Origin: Corynespora cassiicola
Lineage: Eukaryota; Ascomycota; Dothideomycetes; Pleosporales; Corynesporascaceae
Assembly (NCBI GenBank): GCA_022059125.1
Contig: JAEUWY010000008.1
Location: 248,001 to 312,000, forward strand
DNA length: 64,000 bases
Direction: 5' to 3'
Every line of letters begins with the position of its first letter. Position 1 is the stretch's first letter. Shown here in pieces: positions 11,195-23,600 of the stretch. A program made the position numbers and the translations under genes. The notes under the pieces are model-generated. The model had not been told where the DNA came from. It saw only the letters and a list, made by a program, of their open reading frames with translations, and made no database searches.

Positions 11195-12651
11195 TTATCG
11201 CTGGCGAATGATTTCTAGTAGAGTCCGGTATCAGTGGCGGCGGATATAGAATTGAAGAGGAAGAGGCTTTGCGCACCTGTGAGGAACTCCTCGCTATAGA
11301 CATGACGAATTAGCAAGCTGTCGAAAACTAGAAGAAACTCCTACATCGGCTCGACTTGAACACTGGAGCAAACGTCGAGCAGAAAAAGAAAAGGGAAAAA
11401 CTCACAAACTCAGGGTAATGTATCCGTCCCGGTCCTCGTCGTATCTCTTGAATACGTCCGTCATGCGCTTGAGACTGATGCACGCCTGAACAAACAAATC
11501 AAACGAGATTGCATTCTCGCCGCGGCGGTCGTAGGTGCGGTACAGCAGCGTGACAAATTGGGGGGAAAGGCGGTATCCAAAAGCGACGAGGGCGTCACTG
11601 AACTCCTGGTACGATATGGTTCCGGAGCGGTCTGCATCGAAGCGGTCGAAGAGGCCACGCCAGGCGGAGAGGAAGCCCCAGAGTCCGCTTTTGGAGGCAC
11701 GCGTCAGCATTTCAAGGCCAGGAGATTCTTGGTCGATTTACATATCGAGGAAGGAGGAAATGTTACTGACCAGAATTCGTCAAAGTTGACGCTGCCGGAG
11801 CGGTCGGTGTCGAACATTCTGCAAGTCGGCGATTAGCCACCTGTTCCTATGCATACATCCAAGGACCTCGTCCTCAGGCCAGAATTCCACGCACCTTATC
11901 ATCATGCGCACGGTGTGCGCATCAAACGGCGACCAATCTCCATTGACCAACGCATTCCTCAGCTCGGCCTCGGTCAACTGTCCACTTCCTGTAATACACA
12001 TTTCTCAGCCTCAGCTCACAAAGCAAACACGACACGACATCATCAGCGGCAAAGAAAGAGGAGGAAGAAGGAGAACGGGAAGAAACAGGGGGAGGGGTAA
12101 ATCCTACGATCTTTATCCACGGCTCCAAACAACCTCCACAAGGCCTCGCGATCATTCCCATCCCTCGGCGGCGCGGGCGTGGCAGGCGGCCTACTCTGCA
12201 CCGGCGGCCGATTATGATAGCCCTGGGGCGGCGGACCCTGCCCGTAATTCTGCGGCGGCGGGCTCCCGTAGCCGTCGTAGCGGGGGTCGCGCCCGTGGTC
12301 GTAGCGGGGGCTCGCGGTGCGGCCGCCGGCCGTGGGGTCGTGGTAGCGCGGGTCGTTGAAGGCTCCTGGGGGCGGGCGCGCGTCGTAGCCGCCAGAGGGG
12401 CGGGCACCATAGGCTGATGGGGGAGTGGGCGCGGGCTTGTTGTAGTCGGGGCGCGCAGATGAGGTGCGAAGCGGGCGTGGGGTGCTGCTTTGGGAGAGCA
12501 TTTGTGCGGCCTGCAGGGTGGGGAGGAGGGCGTGTTAGTTTGGGGGTCGTTGTGTTGCGCGCGAGGCTGATGAGGGTGCGAGAGGACGAACCTGCTCGGG
12601 CTCCGCGTGGGCGGGCAGCTTATCGGGGTTGAAGCCCTTGTTGTACGCCAT
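11195..12651 (-). CDS. PEF1: Penta-EF-hand Ca2+-binding protein (ALG-2/peflin/Pef1 type)
   Basis: Seven exons were traced: 12592-12651, 12108-12510, 11895-11988, 11771-11818, 11406-11687, 11277-11293 and 11195-11214. They sum to 924 nt (307 residues), every junction keeps frame, and all introns are GT-AG. The N-terminal ~140 residues are Gly/Pro/Tyr/Arg-rich, as in peflin. Five EF-hand units follow: loops Asp-Lys-Asp-Arg-Ser-Gly, Asp-Thr-Asp-Arg-Ser-Gly, Asp-Ala-Asp-Arg-Ser-Gly, a degenerate fourth loop (Asp-Arg-Arg-Gly-Glu-Asn) and a fifth with Asp-Glu-Asp-Arg-Asp-Gly. The last unit ends Glu-Glu-Phe-Leu-Thr-Glu. Family members dimerise through EF5 and act in Ca2+-dependent trafficking and polarity; yeast Pef1 affects polar growth. 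The last two coding exons are only 17 and 20 nt long. Confidence 0.9.
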
Positions 12652-13808
12652 GTCAGGCAGCAGAGTGGGTGTGGGAGTCGAAGCGGTGGTCGGTGTCGTC
12701 GGCGTCGTCGGCGGGATGCTGATGACGAACGAGGGGCACGGGGGGGGCAGAGCAGAAGACGGGAGAAAAAAAAAGAAGAAGAGCAAGAGCTGGGGTCAGG
12801 TAGATAAATGACGGAGGGCAGCAAGCAAGCAAGCAAGCAGGAGGAATGGATTAGCGGGCTGCACAAGGCGGCTCCACAGAACTCAATGACCCGAGCAGCG
12901 CCCAATTCAATCTCCTGTGCGGCTGATGCCCTGCCCTGCCCTGCCCACCCAGGCTGCCCACCCAGGGCGTAGCGGGGTGGCTTGGCTCCCTGCCCTTATG
13001 ACGCCGTCAACCTTCCTGCCGCGCTCTGGCCAGCCTTTGCACCCGCCGCCCGCCCGCCCTCCCTCGTCACCCACCTCGCGCCCCAGTCGGAAATCGGAAC
13101 GCGAAAGAGAGGCGAATACGAATCCCTACTGCGCCGCTCGGAAAGGATGGCCTAGGTAATAGCCTAAGGCTGGGGGGAAAGGCACGCGCGTACCCACTAT
13201 AAAGGTCCCGCCGGCAACATAGTCCCATGAGGCCTCTGGCAACTGGCAAGTTTGCTGCTCCAGCCCAGTGGAACAGGGCGGCCACGCACTCCACCTGATC
13301 AGCAAGGATCCAGTGTCTCTGTCGGCACGCCTGTGACCGAAGATGCGCCAGCAAGGTTTTTGCAACCAGTCAGTCAGTCAGTCGGGCCAGTCCTTCATAG
13401 AAAACAAAGTCATTCAATATCTACAGGAAGGATATATAGCTGTCTCATAATCCCAAGGGTGTAGAAGTAATCCGCCGAAACGACAGGAAGATGAAAAGGA
13501 AACATGTTACCAAACTGCCGTCATGAATGTGGTGTGACAAAGATGGACAAAGCAAGCTCGTATGATGCATATCCTCTGCTCACCGGACAGGCCTTGCGCA
13601 GCACGTCGGGGCAGCGAGAGAAGCCCATGGGTATCCAAACTCCACGCCCAAAAAACTCCCAAACGTACCATGGTTGCCTCCCTACCGCAACACCTTCTAG
13701 GAAACAACCCGCGGTCGATAGATTACAAGTGTGCGCATTTTTTTTGAAAATGGTTGAAGAAGAAAAAAAGTATCGCCTCCATCACAAGACACGAGTCTCT
13801 GCGCTGAC
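12652..13808. other. Intergenic stretch upstream of the penta-EF-hand gene
   Basis: This ~1.16 kb holds the 5' region of the EF-hand gene and the 3' region of the MADS-box gene. Short direct repeats occur (AAGC units at ~12820-12840, CAGT units at ~13368-13382). No coding frame is supported. Confidence 0.45.
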
Positions 13809-15850
13809 TCATGCTTTGATCCTCTTCTGATTACTACTTCCGCCGTCTGACCCTTCGTCAGAGGTCTTGCGCTTGCGGTCCGCAGAATCATCCCGTCCGA
13901 AGCTGGGGCCGTTGGGCGCCACTGGCGTCTGGAATGTCAGCGGACTCGGCAGCATGTTGGAGTCCCGCCCAAAGCCCCATTCGGGGTAGAAGCTCGAGGG
14001 CGAGGGCAGCAGCCCGTTCTCCACGAACCGGCTCGGGAGGGCAGAGATGGGCGTCTCCATGTCACTGCGGCTGCCATAAGAGCCATTGTTGGCTGGCGGC
14101 GGCGGCCTGGCAAAGGGGTTCGGAGGCCCCGTGGCCCCCGCGCTCAGCAGCGAGTTTGCACTTGGCGACGGAGGGGGCAGCACGACGCCCGACGAGTGCG
14201 AGGCATCCGTGCCGGTTCGGGCAGGTGTCACGCCTGTCGTCGAGTCCTTGGGGGACGAGTCGGCAGTGGCACTTCCCGCGTCCGAATGCTCGCTGGGGAT
14301 CTGCACCTTGAGTCTCGGGCGTTTGGCATCTTGGATGCTGTTTGTTCGCGACGGCGGGGGGATGTTGGGCACAGACGACGTAGACTGGGTTCTCTGGGGT
14401 GGCTGGTTGGGAAGCTGCGAGGGGAGCGGTAGAGGGGGCGAGTTGCCATTGGACTGAGCACGGTTCATGGCTGCAACATCAATCGACTGAGACCGCGGGC
14501 CACTGCCTTCTGCCTTGATCATCTGAGCTTCACTACGGGGAGGGTCGAGGCTGCTGCTGCCCCAGTGGGCAAGCATTGACCGGCTGTCATCAATGGGCGT
14601 GAAGATGCTGTGCTTGGCGGCAGAAGGGAGAGGCTTGGGCTGCGGGAGGGGAGGGCTCTGGAAGTTGTTTTGCTCTGGCTGAGGGGGCGAAGGGACGGTG
14701 ATTTGCGGCTGTGGAGGGCGTTCTTGCTGCTGCTGCGCTTGTTGTTGCTGGTGCTGCTGTGCCTGTGCCTGTGCCTGTTGCTGCTGCTGATGTTGCTGCT
14801 GCTGCTGCTGCTGCTGGTGTTGTTGTTGCTGATGTTGCTGTTGCTGTTGCATCTGTTGTTGTACCTGTTGCTGTTGCTGTTGCTGTGCCTGTTGCTGAGC
14901 CTGTTGCTGTGCCTGCGGATGCTGCTGCTGTTGTTGCTGCTGAGGTACCTGCTGCTGCTGCTGGAACGCCGGGGGCATAGACTGCCTGCGCTGTTCCTGC
15001 TGCATAAACTGCTGCACTTGTGGCTGAGTGGGCGGGGGGTGCGTGTACTGGAACTGGGGTGGCTGGGGCGTCGGCTGGGGCTTGGGGGCCATTGTCTGCT
15101 GGGCCTGAGGGTTGTAGAAAGGGGGGTTCGGCATGTAGGCATAGTTGTTCGGCGGCGGCGGAGCCTGCGAGGGGTGGTGCTGGGGAGGCGCGAGGTTAGA
15201 GCTGGGGCGACGGATGTGGGCTCGCGAGTTGGGGCGGGAGAGATGGCCAGGCTGGGGCGACGGGTGGCGATGGTGGAAGGGCATGCCGTTTGGCATGGGC
15301 GGCGAGGCCGAGGGCGTCGTGTGCCGGATGTGCTGGAAGGCGGGCTGGTGCTGGAGGTGATGCGACATCATGGCCTCGGGCGGTGTGTGCGAGTCGCGGG
15401 GAGGCGAGCCGCCCATGTCGCCCTCGTCGTCGTCCTCGTCGTCCATGTCCTTTTTGCCCATGAAGTCCTCGGGCCCCTTGTGCTCGTGGGCGCCGCCATA
15501 CTGGGGGGTCTTGGTCAGCGCGTGGCCACGGGGCGGCAGGCGGGGAGACTTACGTATTGGTAGCGGCCAATGGTTTCGTTGATGTCGCCCGAGGAAAACT
15601 CGTACAGCTTCTTGTTGTGGCCAAAGATGATGACGGCGACGTCGACGGAACACAGGACGGACAGCTCGTGGGCCTTTTTGAACAGGCCGCCTTTGCGCTT
15701 CAGAAAGGTGCTGCGAACCGCGGGTCAGCAGGCTGGGCCAGGGCGGGCTGGAAGGGCGCAAACGGCGGCGCGCGTGTTCGGAAAAGCGACTTACACTGAG
15801 CGGTTCCGGTCATCCTTGATGGCCTTGATCTCAATCTTCCTGCGACCCAT
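13809..15850 (-). CDS. rlmA: MADS-box transcription factor, MEF2/Rlm1 type (RlmA-like)
   Basis: Three exons (15795-15850, 15554-15710, 13809-15500) give 634 residues. The start reads Met-Gly-Arg-Arg-Lys-Ile-Glu-Ile, and residues 1-75 form a full MADS plus short MEF2-type domain ([21 protein letters not shown]). This binds CTA(A/T)4TAG-like DNA as a dimer. An acidic patch follows at ~88-100, then a Pro/His-rich region and a Gln tract at ~235-336. The C-terminal third is Ser/Pro-rich, likely activating, with possible MAP-kinase Ser/Thr-Pro sites. Rlm1/RlmA factors act below the wall-integrity MAP kinase and control wall genes. Exon 1 ends inside the DNA-binding domain, as is common. A matching binding site lies ~1.35 kb upstream. 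Confidence 0.92.
14705..15010 (-). repeat. Coding CAG/CAA tract for poly-Gln
   Basis: Read on the minus strand this is a ~300-base run of CAG and CAA codons broken by His, Ala, Val and Met codons, all inside the MADS-box gene. The mix of synonymous codons makes it an interrupted tract, which should be less slippage-prone than pure CAG. The plus-strand complement yields Leu/Ala-rich frames that are not genes. Confidence 0.9.
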
Positions 15851-17195
15851 GGTGAAGAGGATCAGACGTCAAAGCGCATCGAACGCGGGCGTTGGGTCGG
15901 GGTTGGGTGTGGCTGGTGATCGGGGGGGGGACTGGAGCGACAAAAGCAGCAAAGCAGCTTTCGAGGGATGGGAGCGAGACGGGGCGACGAGGAACACGTT
16001 TGCGTGTTTCAGGCGGGCCAGCGTGCGCGAAGGGCGAGGTGAGTCGGCAGCAGAGGGGGGAGAGGGCCTCTGGCGACTCGTGGCTATATGTTTCTGCTGC
16101 TTGGGCAGGGTGGTGAGGGGGCCCGAGTTCCAGCGGTGGTGAGGCTCTTGAAGGAACAGAAGCAAGTCGTGAAGATCAAAGTGAGCGGGCGGTCCCTAAT
16201 AATAGAAGCGTGGGCGACGGCACAGGCCAACCCTCCCAGCCGGATAGGCCGCTAAATTGTTCCGCTAGATTGTGCAAAATGTCCGGTGCGCGTCTGGGGG
16301 GGCGTGATTGGGCACGGCGGCCGTCTCATGGCCCCCTTTGGGGCTAGGCCGAGTGAATGTCAGCTAATTAGCCGTGCTTGTCTCGTCTGAACGGGGCTAT
16401 TTTAAGGCACTTTGGCGGGTGGCACCAAGGCCAGGCACCGGCAGGGAGGGTCATTGAGGGACCCCAAGGTGTGGGAATGGGCTGCACGCCATGGGAAGGG
16501 CCTGGGGTGAGGATGATGGGATGCGTGGTGCGTGGTGCGTGGTGCGTGAAAGCTACCTGTTGCTCCCCCAGACGACGACGCTCCTCAGATTGGCAGGCCG
16601 GCCTGCAGCATCCAGGCACAGCGGGCGCTATATTTGCCTCTTTTTTTCTCCTCCCCTCTCCCCTCGTCCCTTGATCGAAACGGGCGGGCGAGCAGCATGC
16701 CTGGGTTGGGGTTTCGGATGGCATGGACTGACGTTCGACAGCTTGTCAACCGCCCCATTAGGCGACGCCGGCACACGGCTGATCCGTCTGGTGGAGGGCA
16801 ACGGGCTACACATGGCGAAGTCGTCTCCGTCGTGCCAGTAGTCGTGCCAGGCCCGCTCATGCTTCGCCCGCGCTGCATAGGGTGCTCCTTGCAGGCCGCA
16901 GCCCGCCCGCGCTGCTTTGGCCGTGTTTGGGCTGGAGGTGCTACACGTCGAACACTGAGCATGGCCGCTGGTCAAACGTGCCGCCAGCCGACGCCGGGCC
17001 TGGCTCACTCTGACTGCTGCTGCTTCTGCTCCAGCGGCCTGTACGCCCCTCGAACCCCCCTCGAACGCGTGTTTACAAGCAGGCAAAGCTCAGCGCGGTC
17101 GACTTTGCGTGTGCTTGGCAGCCGTTCTAGCGCCGCGTGAACCCTGGCCCCGCGAAGCCGATCTGCCTCTGGTGGCTGCCCTCCTGTGTGCTGCC

Positions 17196-17205
17196 CTATT
17201 TTTAG
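17196..17205. promoter_or_regulatory. Canonical Rlm1/MEF2 binding site (CTATTTTTAG)
   Basis: The ten bases CTATTTTTAG match the Rlm1/MEF2 consensus CTA(A/T)4TAG exactly. The site lies ~1.35 kb upstream of the MADS-box start codon at 15850. Autoregulation is an inference; a ten-base match can also occur by chance. Confidence 0.4.
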
Positions 17206-19092
17206 GCCTGCGTGCTGCAGCCGTCTATGCACCGTGGGCGCGCACGCCTCTCCCACGCCCACTCGGACGGATTCCTCTCCCTCGCCCTCCCTCGCCATGA
17301 CGTTGACTTGACCGCTGGCCCACCGCTACACCGCGATCCAGCCGCCTCAGGCCCTCGCCCGTTATTAATCCGCTGCCTCGCCGGCCTCTGCCTCTGCCTC
17401 TGGGCCTCGCTTCCCCAACCCCACGTTGACATAATCTCACCTGCGTAGACGCCCTGCCCTCGTATCTGGCCTTTCCTTTCCTTTTCCAACCTCCTCCATC
17501 CCAATTCCACGCAATCCACCCTTTTCACCCTCGACGACTGGCTCTACGCCTGTGCCATCCTTCCCCGATCCGGCCGTCTCACCACCAAAATAAATCTGCC
17601 ATCTCCTCATGCCCCTCCTGTCTGTCACAAGTGACGCCGCACCTGCCCCTCCCCTCCCTTTGCGCCGTGTAGGCCCAGCAGCCCGGCTCGGCTACTACAG
17701 TCCCCCTTGAGATAACCCAGAAGGCTTGAACGCTGTTTCTAAACACGGCTGCATCAATTGACCCTCCGGCCACGACTCCGTCCCTGATCTTCGATGCGTG
17801 CATCTCAGGCACGGCGCACGCCCACACACACACACGTGCACATGGGATGAACACACACGCAACCCATCAGCTTACCGCACCAGACGCGCCCTTCCTACGC
17901 TGCTGCATCCCTCCCGTCCGTCCGCCCCTCACTCCTGCCTCTCCATCATCATTAGTCACGAGAGACCTGGAGCGGGCCGTTGCATCTTGGTAAAGCGTAT
18001 TGTGCCCAGACGTCCCGTCTCAGCACCCCGGCACTCTACAAGACGCAGGTACGGCGTTATTCTTAGCCCTCCCCTCGTGCCATCTGTGCACCCAGGGTCC
18101 AACGCCAACGTCCCACCCCCAAACATCTCGCCAAACCCAAACCCTAATCTCACCTTCAGTCCGCCCGTTGTTCCTTGTCACCATTACATACAGACAGCAG
18201 TCACAGGGCGGGAAACAGGGCTGTCTAGACGCCCGCTTTGAAATCTGCACCTGCACCTGCACATGCACCTGCTGCTGCCGCTGCCGCCGCCGCGGAGCCC
18301 AAACAGGAATACGTATACTAGACTAGTAGTCACAACCTCACCCCCCGCTGATAAAGTATCGAAGAATAGAAACGGCGAGGCAGCACCACCACGCTAAACA
18401 TGGAACCGTGAGCCCACACCCACCCATCCGTCTATCCACCCCCCTTGTCCCGTTCGCCCCGCCGGATTGTGTTGTCAAACTGGCCATGCTAGCGCCTGCC
18501 CGTCGGTCTCCAGCTCCCTAGCCAGTTGGCAGGACATGGGACGGAGTCCAGATACTCTTATCTACATCATACTGTTAGCAAAGGCCGATTGGCAACCCCT
18601 GACCCAACCTAGCCCAATCCAACCAAGTCCAGCCCAGACCAAAACCCAATGTAATGCAATGCAAAGCAAGAAAAGAAAGAAAAAAACAGAACCATGTGGG
18701 CCCCCGTGCGCCTCATCGCGTAGCACCCGTTTGCGGCGCCGCGATCTCCTCCCCCAATCCATCCCATATCCATCCAGTGCTTGTGGGTCCAACCCAAAAA
18801 GTTGCCATGTATGCCTAGGTTACATACATCCATACATCGAACCACCCAGGTGCCGACCTCTGGCCGTTTGCGGCGCGGCAGGGCGCCTACCCGTCATCGC
18901 GCCTCATCGAGCCCCCAACAAACGAACGCGCTAGCTTGCCCTCCATCCCGGGCATCCCATCCCATCCCCTCCATCGGGACGGAATCGAGTCGTTTACTCG
19001 TCCGTTTGGCTCTTTCTTTGCCGCTGAGTGGAGCGGAGCGTGGGCAACGCCTCGAACAGCCGGGGGGCGTGGGGGAGGCGCATGCTGGATCG

Positions 19093-19118
19093 TCTCTCTC
19101 TCTCTCTCTCTCTCTCTC
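19093..19118. repeat. (TC)n microsatellite
   Basis: This is an uninterrupted TC dinucleotide run of about 13 units in non-coding DNA. Confidence 0.95.
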
Positions 19119-19228
19119 CCTCGAGACGGGATCTGGATATGGGAATGGGGGGCCGCGGCGGTATGTAGCCCAGCGGGTCCATCGCTTGGCAGATGCACAT
19201 GCAGATGCAGAAGTTACATCCCGTTCCT

Positions 19229-19251
19229 GCTAGCTAGCTAGCTAGCTAGCT
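19229..19251. repeat. (GCTA)n microsatellite
   Basis: Nearly six copies of GCTA occur in tandem. The unit contains the self-complementary AGCT, so the run could form a hairpin. Confidence 0.95.
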
Positions 19252-19420
19252 CATCGAGCTACTACGCGGGTAACGGGTATACATGGCCATGTACCTAGGT
19301 ACATGGTTCTTTCCCCCAGCGCGCCCCACTCCGCACACACACATACACACACCAAAATAGTACAGGTACCTCTTACGGCCAGCGTCAAACTACTCCCAGG
19401 ACCGCGGATAGCTTGACAAG

Positions 19421-19453
19421 CCGTTTGCCGTTTGCCGTTTGCCGTTTGCCGTT
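19421..19453. repeat. (CCGTTTG)n heptamer repeat
   Basis: Four full CCGTTTG units plus a partial one lie in tandem and are followed by a GCC/CGC run up to ~19480. Confidence 0.9.
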
Positions 19454-20659
19454 CGGTTCGCCGCCGCCGCCGCCGCCGCGGCGACGGGTGCATCTGGCAT
19501 CTGCTGCTTGAAACGCCGGGCGCCGGGGAGGACGGTAGATTGAGCTTAGAATAGAAGTGACGTTGTGACGTTGGGACGTTGCAACTCTCGTGGTGATGGC
19601 ATCATGGGACCATGATACGGCAGAGGCTTGGGATGCAGGTGCTGTGAAAAGCGCCCCTCTTAGCGTGAGGGGTTGGTTTGATGGCTTTGTGAATCGACTG
19701 ACTCATGCATTCACACAAGGAGGGAACGCATACACGGGTAGCGTGTTGGGGGTTGGAGTGGCGTCGAGTGTTGGCATGCACTTGGGTCGTTAGTTGGGCG
19801 CCGGGGCAGGACAATGCGAGTACATGTATCACGAAGAGTTGATCACCCGCTGACTCAATCAAGTGATGAAATAGATTTTACCAACTACCCCCTCTCATGC
19901 CTGCTCGGCACATCCCCCTCCCGCCCCACTCCTATGCCCATCTCACTGTCAAAGAAAAAGCCAGCCAGGTGGCTAGGTATACTCCGCTCTATCGCATAAC
20001 CGCTAGATTAGTTGCAGACAACGGATAAACACACAGACAAACATCTAGGAAAACGCACCAAGCAGACTAGTGTAGTAACAAGATTACTCCCAACATTTGG
20101 CACCAAAGCCCCAACACGTCTTCAAAACACCACAACCCAAGCAAAGACTAAAAAACTCATGAGCAAAGAGGGGAAAAGAACCCAAAAATGCGCTCCAAAA
20201 TTCCAAAGCATCTACAGAAATTAGGAAAAATAAAGGCTAAAAAAAACCGCTGACATCAATCCATAACCATATCCCCTAAGAGGCATAGTCTCTTCCACTC
20301 TCAAAGCCAAAAGACAGATAATTAAAAGAGCTTGGATGTGGATAACATGGATCGTCGTCTGAAAACACCGCCAGGGCGGATAAAACGACGCCTCCACATA
20401 TCCCATCAAGAAAAGTGACCAAATTGAAGCGAAAAAGAAAGCAGACCAAGGACCGTTGCCAAAATACAAAGGGGCCACGCGCAGGGTATTATGATAGGGA
20501 AAGCTATGGAAGGGGGTATCTGAGCTTTCGATTATGCTTCAAGCAAACAATGGATGGGGGACGCCGAGTGATTCTATCGAAAACGTGTCAGTGAACAGGT
20601 GCCCACCTACATCCGTCCATAGATCCACAACACTAACCGTGAAATTCTGCAAGGTTCAT

Positions 20660-23600
20660 CTAGCGCCTAGCTCCGGCGAGCCCCGCAGGGGGCTGTCCAT
20701 CCACATTGCCCGTGAGTTCCGCGACGCGTGCTTTGATGCGGGCAACGCGGCTCTCAATCGTCTCCTCGCCGCTCGTCTCGCCCTCGTCGGTCCGAGCGCT
20801 CTGGCTCTGGCTGCGGCGCGACTGTTCCTCGCTGAGTCGGGCAGCACGCTCGGCTGCGTTCTTCCTGATCTGGGCCCAGCGATCTTGGGATGGCGATTGC
20901 TGCTGTGCAAGGTCAATCGAGGCCTCAGAAACATCATCCCGGACAGGAGGAGTCACAGGCCGTGCCTCTTCTTGAGGCACCGGTGGAGCCTGATGGCGGG
21001 GCACGGCTGGTGCGGCGGCGCCTTCCGAGTCGGAGTCATCGGGGACAAAGGCGGGCATATCGTCCATGGGACCCTGGTCGAACCGTGAGAAGGCTTGATC
21101 TGCCTCTCGTTGCTCCTGGGTGCTGGCACTGGGGGCGTGCGAGTGAGTAGGCTCCATGGGCGAAACAAGAGGGCTGGGCTGCAGTTCAGGGGTGCGTGCC
21201 CTAACAGGCTCTGGCTTCTCGACGGTGAGAGCTGGAGACGGCTCGCGGACTGGAGCCGGGTAGTCCTCAACCCGCGACACGCTTCGAGAGGGGCCCTCGG
21301 CAGCGGCCGCTGGAGCAGATTCAACTGGCGCGGGCGCCTCCGTTTTCTTCTTGCCAAAGAGTTTTCTGAAACCGCCACCACCGTCCTTCTTCTTCAACTT
21401 CTTCGGTGCCTCAGTCTTCTTAGCATCGAGGGCAACAGCTTGCTCTTCACTGGCACGAGCAGCAGGTTCTGCGGCACCGACAGGTTTGCGGTCGGGAAGC
21501 GGCTTCCTGAAGGCCGGGTGCGTGTTCATGTAGTCGTCAGGGAGGGCCTTATCATCCAGCGCAGGGCCGGGAAGTGGTACTTGGGCAGCAGCCGTCGCTT
21601 CAGCCTTGGAGGCCTGGACTGCGCCAGGGGCTGGGCTAGAGGGGAACGGCGCCGGCGATGGCGGTGCATTGGTCTCCGCCTTTGGCAGAGAGGGGAGATC
21701 ACGCTCCGCCGTCAAATCTCGGCTTGACGCAGATGCGCCTCCGTTGGCAGTGAGCATGAGGTTGTTCTGGGAGCCCTTGCCAGCGTTGACGTTTCCGAGA
21801 TATTGGGCGCGGATGGCATCACGGTCCTTTGCGCCCTCTCCAAACTTCTTATCCCACTTCATGGCCGGTCCAGCCTCGCTGAGGAGATGCGGCTGCAGGG
21901 TCAAGACGCTGTTGGTCTTGGTGGAATAGCTATCGTCGTTTCGTGCTCGGCGCTGGGCAAGCTGATCAGAGTTCTGCTGATCCTTTTGTTTCTGCGCCAG
22001 TCGAGCGGCTGCAGCCTGGATCCGTGCATGCTGATCGGGCGCAATGCTGCTCTTGCTCGTTGGCGTGTTCGAAGTTGCCCGGTTGTACGGTTCCTTGACG
22101 GAGGCCTTCTTTCCCGTCGACTTGCGCCGTCCAAGACGCCCGCGCCGCGTGAAGCTAAACTTGCTCTTCTTCTCCGCAATATAAGCACCTTCTTCGGGAC
22201 CCGGAGATGCACCCTTGACCTGCTCTTCCATGACCAGCCATTTGGTGCCTGGAATGCGCGTCTCGATGAGCGTGCACCTACCAAACGCTGCCTTACGATC
22301 CGACGTCTCCTCGCTCGCCAGACTCGTCATCCAGACCCACCAAAAAGTGTCGTCGAGCATGAACTGGGTAATGCTGGCCAACTCGCCGGGCTCGAGGTCC
22401 TCCTCCACCTGCAAGCCGTTGCGAACGTGGGACTGGGAACTGTGGACACGGGCGGCCTCGCCAATCGGCGGCAGCTTGTCGGAAGGCAAAAGTAGCGGTG
22501 GGGAGGTCGCCTGGTTGTTCTCATCAGCAAAGCCAGACGATAGGAAATCAGCCCAAGACGGGGTAGTGGGGCGTCCAAAGTCAGTTTGCTTGGATCGAGC
22601 CGCCGAGTGCAGGCTGGAAAACTCCCGAGTGCTTCCCGAGGTCGAGGAACCGTTTGTGTTGCTCACAGCAGGACCATCCAGGAGCCCAGAGAAGCCCATG
22701 TCCTCGAACCGGGACCACGAAGGGTCCTGCTGTGGAGCAGCACCGGCAGCAGCAGCAATTGCAGACTGGTTTGCCGAGGAGATGCACTCGAGCACTCGGC
22801 GACACTCGTCAGTAAGCGTCTTCAAGGGATCCTCGTAAGAAGAAAAGGTCTGCAGGGCTCGATCGTCGTCGCGGTATTCGAATTGCTTGGCGCGGCGGAG
22901 TAGCGCAAAAGGTGTGGGGGACACGGAGTCGACAATCATGACCACCCTTGTGGTTTCCGATTGCATCAGCTGCGGGGCCTGAGGCGGATACTCGGTCTGT
23001 GACAGCAATGCCTGCAGAGAGCGAGGCAATCCAGAGATGCCGCCAATGGCATTGGGCTCGGGGGAGAGGGATCGCAGATAGGCGAAGAAAAGATGGCTCG
23101 CGGCATCGGCGGCCCTGTAGATCTGTTAGCGCTGGTCCACCCCTCCTTCTCCACGGAGTGAGGCTTACTTTTCCCACGTCCGATAGCCACCGTCGAAGCC
23201 CTTGCCGTTGGTGTCCTCTGCAAACTCAAAGGCCCACCAGCCGGCCATGCGGGACAGCTTGCGGCCGCCCATGCCATTGGTCTTGCTGCGGGCGGCGATG
23301 GCGGCCAGCAGGTCGAAGAAGTCGAAGATGATGAGCTTGCGGGCATCCGAGTCGACGCTGAGGGGGATGAAGGTGTCGAAGGCGTGTGTGGCGAAGTGGG
23401 AATCTGTGGCGCGCTTTAGCACGGTCTCGCGTGCTCACATGGTCAGAAGCTTACCTGACTCCCCGATTCGGAAAAGCTCGTAGGCGTCCCAAGAGACAAC
23501 ACCTCCGGCCAGCCTGCTCCAGCACCACTTGATGATGCTACACAGAACCTGTGCGTGTCAGCGGCGCGGCCACGTCAGCGGGGGATTCGCAATTGGAACT

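Larger units (their letters stand above)
15851..20659. other. 4.8 kb gene-free stretch between MADS-box and Msb1 genes
   Basis: This is the longest gap in the core region. It should contain the promoter and any long 5' leader of the MADS-box gene (its 15850 end) and the 3' region of the Msb1-type gene (its 20660 end). Frames on both strands are Pro/Arg/His-rich, carry no domain and appear to be compositional. Several microsatellites cluster at 19.09-19.46 kb. A non-coding transcript is possible but cannot be shown here. Confidence 0.5.

Noticed and set aside
11922..12905. Minus-strand 327-codon frame
   Set aside because: It is a shifted frame over exon 2 and introns of the EF-hand gene, whose EF-hands need the other frame.
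14610..15563. Plus-strand 317-codon Leu-rich frame resembling membrane segments
   Set aside because: The Leu/Ala runs are simply the complement of the poly-Gln tract of the MADS-box gene.
17798..18241. 147-codon frame in the long intergenic gap
   Set aside because: It is His/Pro/Thr-rich from CCA/CAC repeats, with no motif and no sign of splicing to other coding blocks.
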